In this document: positions 36,351 through 40,697 of the stretch, piece by piece
Position numbering within the stretch: the first letter of the stretch is position 1
Layout: each line of letters opens with the position of its first letter
Source: Candidatus Methanoperedens sp.
GTDB lineage: Archaea > Halobacteriota > Methanosarcinia > Methanosarcinales > Methanoperedenaceae
Direction: 5' to 3'
DNA length: 40,697 bases
Assembly (NCBI GenBank): GCA_030650845.1
Contig: JAUSDC010000093.1
Coordinates: 1-40,697 of the forward strand
Notes under the pieces: generated by a model
The model's input: only the letters and a program-made list of their open reading frames with translations
Told to the model about the DNA's origin: nothing
Databases searched by the model: none
Translations under genes and position numbers: made by a program

Positions 36351-37637
36351 ATGGTTACTAATGGTAAATATGCAGACATAATCAATGATATTATGAATCA
36401 ATGGGGATATCATTCAAATCCCTATTATGACCATGAATTACAGCCAGATATACTTTTCGATTTATTCGTTAACAGAGAAGTAAGTATTGAAGAATTCTAT
36501 AAATCTATGAAATTGAATACAAGTATGTTTTGTATCGAAGGTGATTACGGTGTAGGGAAATCATCGTTTTTTAGGCGCTGCTCTTTAGGACAGGAGCAGA
36601 TAGATGAATCAAATATTGTGACAAATAAAATAACAATTACAAAAGATACCAGTGAAAATTCTTTTTTATTGTCTATTCTAAGCGCTGTTCTAAATGCGCT
36701 AAAAATATCTTCTGGATTAAGCCAGGAATCAAAAGATGAACTTGGTGAAATTGAAAACGTTGTAACAACACAAAGAGAACAAAGCACGGAAGGCGCTCTT
36801 AGTGGCGGTTTGATAGGATTAAAACAGACAAGAACAAAAGCAAAAAGCGAGCAGCACTCGCCCAATTATACAAGTCTCAATATGCTATCTGACTTGTCAA
36901 ATATTGGAAGAATCTGTGAGATAGATTTGGATAAAAAAATATTGTTACCAATTGATGATCTTGAATCAGAAAAATGTGATTTAGATCAGGTTGTATATTT
37001 AGTCGGACTTCTGAGAGATTTGATATTTACAGATAATTACAATATTATATGTATTGGTGAACCGGGACTTCGAGAGAAATTATCATCAAGTGGGAGAACC
37101 CGGTCGGTATTTGGTGAAAGTATTTTTTTAAAGGAATTGTCATTTAATGATTTCAATAAAGCTATTGAGAAACGATTGGCATATTTTAAGAGCAAAGAAA
37201 ATAATACTTCTCCTTTTGATCCTGACGTACTCAAAATAATTTACAAATATAGTTATGGAGATATTAGATGGGCATTTAACACTTTAAACCGGATGTTTGA
37301 AATACTCATTAGAAAAAATTATATCGTAAAAACCTATGGCCTATCTCATGCATTACTTGTCTTGAAGGAAATAGAATATCGAGCATTTGATTCTCTGGAA
37401 AAAAATGAACAAATGCTGTTAGTTGTATTATCAAAAATTGGGCCTCATTCTCCAAGCGATAAAGAGTTACAGGAGGCTATGAACATGGATAGAGTTACCA
37501 TTCAAAAATTAGTTCAGAAATTATCAGATGATAACAATTTATTAAGGAAGAAAAAGGAATCAAGAAAGTTTGTTTATGAGGTCGGCCCTGTAATTAAATC
37601 TCTTGAGAATACTGACTTGTTAAAAATCCCTTCATAG
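36351..37637 (+). CDS. AAA-type P-loop ATPase with C-terminal winged helix
   Basis: This 428-residue protein starts with HSNPYYDHEL...LFVNREVSIEEF, the pattern of archaeal AAA/STAND ATPases. It has Walker A GDYGVGKS (64-71), Walker B ILLPIDD (197-203), a sensor-like CIGEPG strand and an ORC/Cdc6-like lid (YGDIRWAFNTL). Residues ~350-420 form a winged helix (SPSDKELQEAMNMDRVTIQKLVQKL). A Gln/Ser/Gly-rich insert at ~135-180 is probably flexible. It is divergent from the HD gene and ends 5 bp from the convergent hsdS stop. It probably senses a ligand or DNA state and regulates the HD pair. The function is inferred only. Confidence 0.8.
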   Translation: MVTNGKYADIINDIMNQWGYHSNPYYDHELQPDILFDLFVNREVSIEEFYKSMKLNTSMFCIEGDYGVGKSSFFRRCSLGQEQIDESNIVTNKITITKDTSENSFLLSILSAVLNALKISSGLSQESKDELGEIENVVTTQREQSTEGALSGGLIGLKQTRTKAKSEQHSPNYTSLNMLSDLSNIGRICEIDLDKKILLPIDDLESEKCDLDQVVYLVGLLRDLIFTDNYNIICIGEPGLREKLSSSGRTRSVFGESIFLKELSFNDFNKAIEKRLAYFKSKENNTSPFDPDVLKIIYKYSYGDIRWAFNTLNRMFEILIRKNYIVKTYGLSHALLVLKEIEYRAFDSLEKNEQMLLVVLSKIGPHSPSDKELQEAMNMDRVTIQKLVQKLSDDNNLLRKKKESRKFVYEVGPVIKSLENTDLLKIPS

Positions 37638-37642
37638 TAATC

Positions 37643-38893
37643 TCATTCAGTTTGATTTACAATTTTCTTATCTTCGAACTCCAACTCATGCACCCTGCGC
37701 TGCCCGGTCATCAGTTCGTGCAGCAGGGTTTTGAACAGGGCGGCGAGGGTGCGTTTCTTCTTCTCAAGAATTTCGACTTTATCCTCAAAAGAATTAAGTG
37801 ACCTAATAATATCAGATCTTTCATTTTTTTCAGGTAAACCAAGTTTCAATTTTTTTAAAGTATTCCAAGAAGTTCTTGGGTGTTGAACCCCTGTAGTTGT
37901 TGATTTTGCATAATTAACCAGTTTTTCTATGTGGAAAAAATGTATAAGAAACTCATTCTCAACTCCATTTTTGCCTGTAAAAACCAAAATATCTGTGGAG
38001 CAAATCCCATCAAAATGTGCGATAGCAGCTTTGTCAAGATAAGGTCGAAGTTTTCCATAAAGTATTTCACCTTTATTGAATTTCGACTTTGAACTTACTA
38101 TTTCATTTTCATGACCCCAACTGTATATTCTTATTCTACTTGGAATAATATGTTCTAAACCAATATACGGGGTATTTCCATCTTTATTTGGCTCTGCATT
38201 AATTGAAACTCTTTCACAAATATCATCCAACTCCACTACCTTCCAACTCTTCGGCACTAAACCGATTTCTGTTTTTCTTTGGGATTCGCCTCTGGTGCCT
38301 TCGGTAAAGAGTTTTTGCATGAGGGCTTTTTTCAACTCGGTGGTGGTGCGTATGAGATTATCCTGCTGCTCAATGGCTTTTTGCACCGTGCTTAATACGT
38401 GGGCGATTTTGCGTTGTTCGGGTAAAGGTGGAATCAGGATATCAAATGACTTAATGTTTGCTAAAGAAAGTTTTGGTTGGGCGTTTTTTGACATTCTTGA
38501 AAGCAATTCATCACGATTATGAGTTGCAGATAAGAAATAAACCAAATAATCTCTATGAAGTATTTCTTTATTCTTAATAATTAGTCTTGCTGCATTTTCC
38601 GTAAGATTTGCACCGTCTAATTCATCTGGTATTTTACCGACAAAACCAATTGTTCCTGCAATGGAAATAAATACATCTTCTTTTCTGATGATGTAGTTTT
38701 TTATTTTTTCCATTACTTGAGGTTCCAGATATTTTAATTGGGTTTTGTTAACCGAAAAATTTTCAAAATCAGTAACTCTTAAATAAGGATAAGGGGTTGG
38801 TGTGTCAACCAGTTTCTCCCCTCTGGGCAAACGTTTTCCCCCTTTAACATCAATAAGATTTTCCAGTTTTTCAATTTTCCAGCCTTCCATCAT
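37643..38893 (-). CDS. hsdS: Type I restriction-modification specificity subunit
   Basis: This 416-residue DNA-recognition subunit has two target-recognition domains (about 1-150 and 210-370), each followed by a conserved helical spacer. The first spacer begins IPPLPEQRKIAHVLSTVQKAIEQQ and the second, less canonical, has ERSDIIRSLNSFEDKVEILEKKK and LHELMTGQRRV. TRD 2 opens GLVPKSWKVVELDDI and TRD 1 opens MEGWKIEKLENLI, the normal duplicated layout. It is full-length and apparently functional, defining a bipartite recognition site that cannot be read from sequence. The start overlaps the hsdM stop (ATGA). Its 3' end meets the convergent ATPase gene, interrupting the expected run-on into hsdR. 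Confidence 0.93.
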   Translation of the reverse strand: MMEGWKIEKLENLIDVKGGKRLPRGEKLVDTPTPYPYLRVTDFENFSVNKTQLKYLEPQVMEKIKNYIIRKEDVFISIAGTIGFVGKIPDELDGANLTENAARLIIKNKEILHRDYLVYFLSATHNRDELLSRMSKNAQPKLSLANIKSFDILIPPLPEQRKIAHVLSTVQKAIEQQDNLIRTTTELKKALMQKLFTEGTRGESQRKTEIGLVPKSWKVVELDDICERVSINAEPNKDGNTPYIGLEHIIPSRIRIYSWGHENEIVSSKSKFNKGEILYGKLRPYLDKAAIAHFDGICSTDILVFTGKNGVENEFLIHFFHIEKLVNYAKSTTTGVQHPRTSWNTLKKLKLGLPEKNERSDIIRSLNSFEDKVEILEKKKRTLAALFKTLLHELMTGQRRVHELEFEDKKIVNQTE

Positions 38894-40461
38894 ACCCCCA
38901 ATTTCCTTAAAATATTTTTCACCTCTGCATCAATGGTGATATACTCTCCTTCCTGTTCTCGAAGTTCCTCCACTATCTCTTCAATAGGACGATAGGTGTG
39001 GGCATCATTAACCTGTATGTAGCGGCTGGGCGAAATACTGTAATCATTCTTAACGATCTTATCCTTATTCACCAGCAGGGAAAATTTTTCCACTTCCTTA
39101 AAGGCTTTATAGGTCTCAGCAATGCGATCTATACCATCTTGTGTGATATAGTTCTTAGGATTTCCCTTTTCAAACTCCTTGCCTGCATGTAAAAGGAATA
39201 TTTTGTCCTTGTGCTTTTTGGCTTTGTTCAGAAAAATGATAATCCCCGGAGCAGAGGTGTTGTAAAACAGATTTTCAGGCAAGTATATCACGCCTTCGAT
39301 CAGGTCATGTTCAACAAACCATTTGCGGCATTCCTTTTCCTTATTGATCCCCTGGTTGCCGCTGCCGCGGCTGGCGGCTCCGGTATCCAGTACAACGCCT
39401 CCCCTACCAGTATCATTCATGCTGCTGTAAATATGCTGCACCCAGCCCCAATCAATCTTACCCCCGCAGGGACCTGCCGGGAAGCGCTCCATTTCATCAT
39501 TGATAAAAAAATCGTCATTTATATAGGATAAGCTGTCTTTTCCCTGGTTCCACATGGGATTTGCCACAACACGGTCAAACGTTCTTAGTTTGCCTGCGGT
39601 TTTGAAAATGGGATTTTTTAGCGTGTCGCCGATTTCAATTTCGCCCTCCATGTCGTGTATTACCATATTCATTTTGCTCATTGCCCATGTAGAAGCAATA
39701 AACTCCTGTCCATGCAATTGAAGCGGAGCATACTTTTCTTTAGAGCGCAGCGCCATTTTTTCTTCCATTACCATCTCGCATTTTATGAGCAGACCGCCGC
39801 TCCCGCAGCAGGGGTCGTAAATTTCCATGCCAGGCTCGGCATCCATTATCTTCGCTATGATGAAACCTACTTCTGTTGGCGTATAAAACTCTCCGGCACT
39901 CTGTCCGCTTCCTTCGGCAAACTTGCGTATCAGGTACTCGTAACTGCGCCCGATTATATCAGGCTCCACATCTTTCAATCCCAATCGCTTTTCGGAAACC
40001 TTTTCAATGAGTTTGCTCAATCGGTCATCATCAATATCACGCTGCCCATGTGTGGTAGCGTTAAAATCTACACGGTCAATGATTCCTTGCAGGTCTTTAT
40101 TTTCTTTGGCTACGTCACGAAGAATATCGGTAAGCTTCTGTCCGATTTTATCGGACAGTTTTCTAACCACATCCCACGTTCTTTCCTTTTCGGGGTCTTT
40201 GGGCTTAATGGGCATATAAAAACGCACTATTGATTTATCCCGTTCCACCAATTGCAGGGCTTTGGTTCTGCTATTTACTTTTTCTGCAATGCGGTCAATC
40301 TCATCATCAAACACATCGCACAATCGCTTTATAAAAATCAAGGGAAGAATATAATCTTTGAATTTGGCTGCATCAGCCGCGCCTCTGATACTGCAAGCTG
40401 CATCCCATATCCAGCTTTCCATGGATTTTACTTTTTCACCGTTTCCGTTTGTTTTCGCCAT
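38890..40461 (-). CDS. hsdM: Type I DNA methyltransferase, M subunit
   Basis: This 523-residue adenine methyltransferase has an N-terminal helical domain (WIWDAACSIRGAADAAKFKD) and an S-adenosylmethionine site in motif I, DPCCGSGG, at 216-223, preceded by GEFYTPTEVGFIIAKIM. The catalytic motif IV is N301-P-M-W rather than the commoner NPPF/Y; this variant keeps the catalytic Asn-Pro. It modifies host DNA with HsdS and forms the restriction complex with HsdR. A ribosome-binding AAAGGAAA precedes ATG 40461, and a TATA-like ATATAAAGG at 40520-40512 lies ~50 bp upstream. It is the first gene of the restriction island. Confidence 0.95.
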   Translation of the reverse strand: MAKTNGNGEKVKSMESWIWDAACSIRGAADAAKFKDYILPLIFIKRLCDVFDDEIDRIAEKVNSRTKALQLVERDKSIVRFYMPIKPKDPEKERTWDVVRKLSDKIGQKLTDILRDVAKENKDLQGIIDRVDFNATTHGQRDIDDDRLSKLIEKVSEKRLGLKDVEPDIIGRSYEYLIRKFAEGSGQSAGEFYTPTEVGFIIAKIMDAEPGMEIYDPCCGSGGLLIKCEMVMEEKMALRSKEKYAPLQLHGQEFIASTWAMSKMNMVIHDMEGEIEIGDTLKNPIFKTAGKLRTFDRVVANPMWNQGKDSLSYINDDFFINDEMERFPAGPCGGKIDWGWVQHIYSSMNDTGRGGVVLDTGAASRGSGNQGINKEKECRKWFVEHDLIEGVIYLPENLFYNTSAPGIIIFLNKAKKHKDKIFLLHAGKEFEKGNPKNYITQDGIDRIAETYKAFKEVEKFSLLVNKDKIVKNDYSISPSRYIQVNDAHTYRPIEEIVEELREQEGEYITIDAEVKNILRKLGV

Positions 40462-40614
40462 TTATCGTATTTCCTTTATGTAACCATAATTTTTAAGACT
40501 CACAGAAAATTCCTTTATATCCTAAAAGCACTTTGTATATCTTCCACCTTGCCTGAAATAAATCTTTTATTGCTTTTATCAGGCTTAAATCTATACTATT
40601 TACATCTCGGACAA
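40462..40614 (-). promoter_or_regulatory. hsdM promoter region
   Basis: On the minus strand ATATAAAGG (40520-40512) is a probable TATA box. AAAGGAAATACGATAA leads into the hsdM start with a ribosome-binding site about 9 bp from the ATG. The remaining sequence is AT-rich with no other recognisable feature. Confidence 0.5.
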
Positions 40615-40697
40615 ATGACCCATGGTATAAATCCAGCGAAGTTGAATTTGCCAAAGGTGATGACCTTGTATTCCGAAGAATTAGATCGAATGGGAAA
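40615..40697 (+). CDS. Possible start of a plus-strand gene cut by the right edge
   Basis: From ATG 40615 a frame stays open to the end of the window, encoding MTHGINPAKLNLPKVMTLYS and eight more residues. A TATA-like TCTATACTAT lies about 23 bp upstream, which would fit a leaderless mRNA. Only 27 codons are visible, so the product cannot be identified and a chance frame cannot be excluded. Confidence 0.3.
   Translation, partial: MTHGINPAKLNLPKVMTLYSEELDRMG

Noticed and set aside
39655-40233. Long plus-strand frame inside hsdM
   Set aside because: It is antisense to a well-supported methyltransferase. The translation is Phe/His-rich with no family signature.
1-40697. CRISPR arrays, tRNA/rRNA genes and insertion sequences
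   Set aside because: I saw no regularly spaced repeats, cloverleaf-like sequence, rRNA-like sequence or transposase gene. The inserted trio in the restriction island shows no obvious terminal repeats or integrase.

Overview
The window looks like a chromosomal segment of a methane-metabolising archaeon, most likely in the Methanosarcinia. The strongest evidence is a contiguous block of methanogenesis-marker genes together with the ATPase component A2 of the methyl-coenzyme M reductase (MCR) activation system. Archaeal type IV pilin genes, a KaiC/RAD55-like ATPase, MASE3 histidine kinases and TATA boxes close to start codons fit this. An ANME-2d lineage ('Ca. Methanoperedens') is plausible, but that is inference: nothing here separates a methanotroph from a methanogen.

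Layout. (1) 1-6751, minus strand: a KaiC-like ATPase followed by three membrane histidine kinases, two of them related MASE3 kinases in tandem and the third cut by the left edge. (2) 6804-15414: a surface-pilus locus with a giant pilin-anchored Ig/Fn3-type adhesin, a small major-type pilin, a pilin-like accessory protein behind a strong hairpin terminator, and the PilC/PilB (ArlJ/ArlI-like) assembly pair. (3) 15558-15992: a RimI-like acetyltransferase. (4) 16042-22865, minus strand: atwA-mmp3-mmp6-mmp5-mmp15-mmp17-mmp7, tightly packed with short overlaps, probably one operon for MCR activation or maturation. (5) 23158-30059: housekeeping and envelope genes, namely PRPP synthetase, a ferritin-like protein, a possible 38-codon gene, a TPM / unknown / LemA trio, a flavodoxin and a DUF255 thioredoxin-like protein. 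(6) 30056-40461: a type I restriction-modification island (hsdM, hsdS, hsdR and a minimal YgjP/WssP-type metallopeptidase). It is split between hsdS and hsdR by three AT-rich genes: an HD phosphohydrolase with a C-terminal helix-turn-helix, an unknown protein, and a divergent AAA-type ATPase with a C-terminal winged helix.

The most interesting part is this inserted trio (33382-37637). The HD protein keeps the full SAMHD1/dNTPase-like metal and catalytic histidine pattern. The 232-bp divergent promoter between it and the ATPase gene carries four copies of a 14-bp tandem site, TGTTAAnnTGTTAw, plus two palindromes centred on TATA-like sequence. I infer a self-regulated, possibly nucleotide-targeting defence module lodged inside a restriction island. 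Its function is unproven.

No rRNA, tRNA, CRISPR array or insertion sequence was recognised. No gene-free stretch reaches 300 bp; the longest (22866-23157) is a divergent promoter region.
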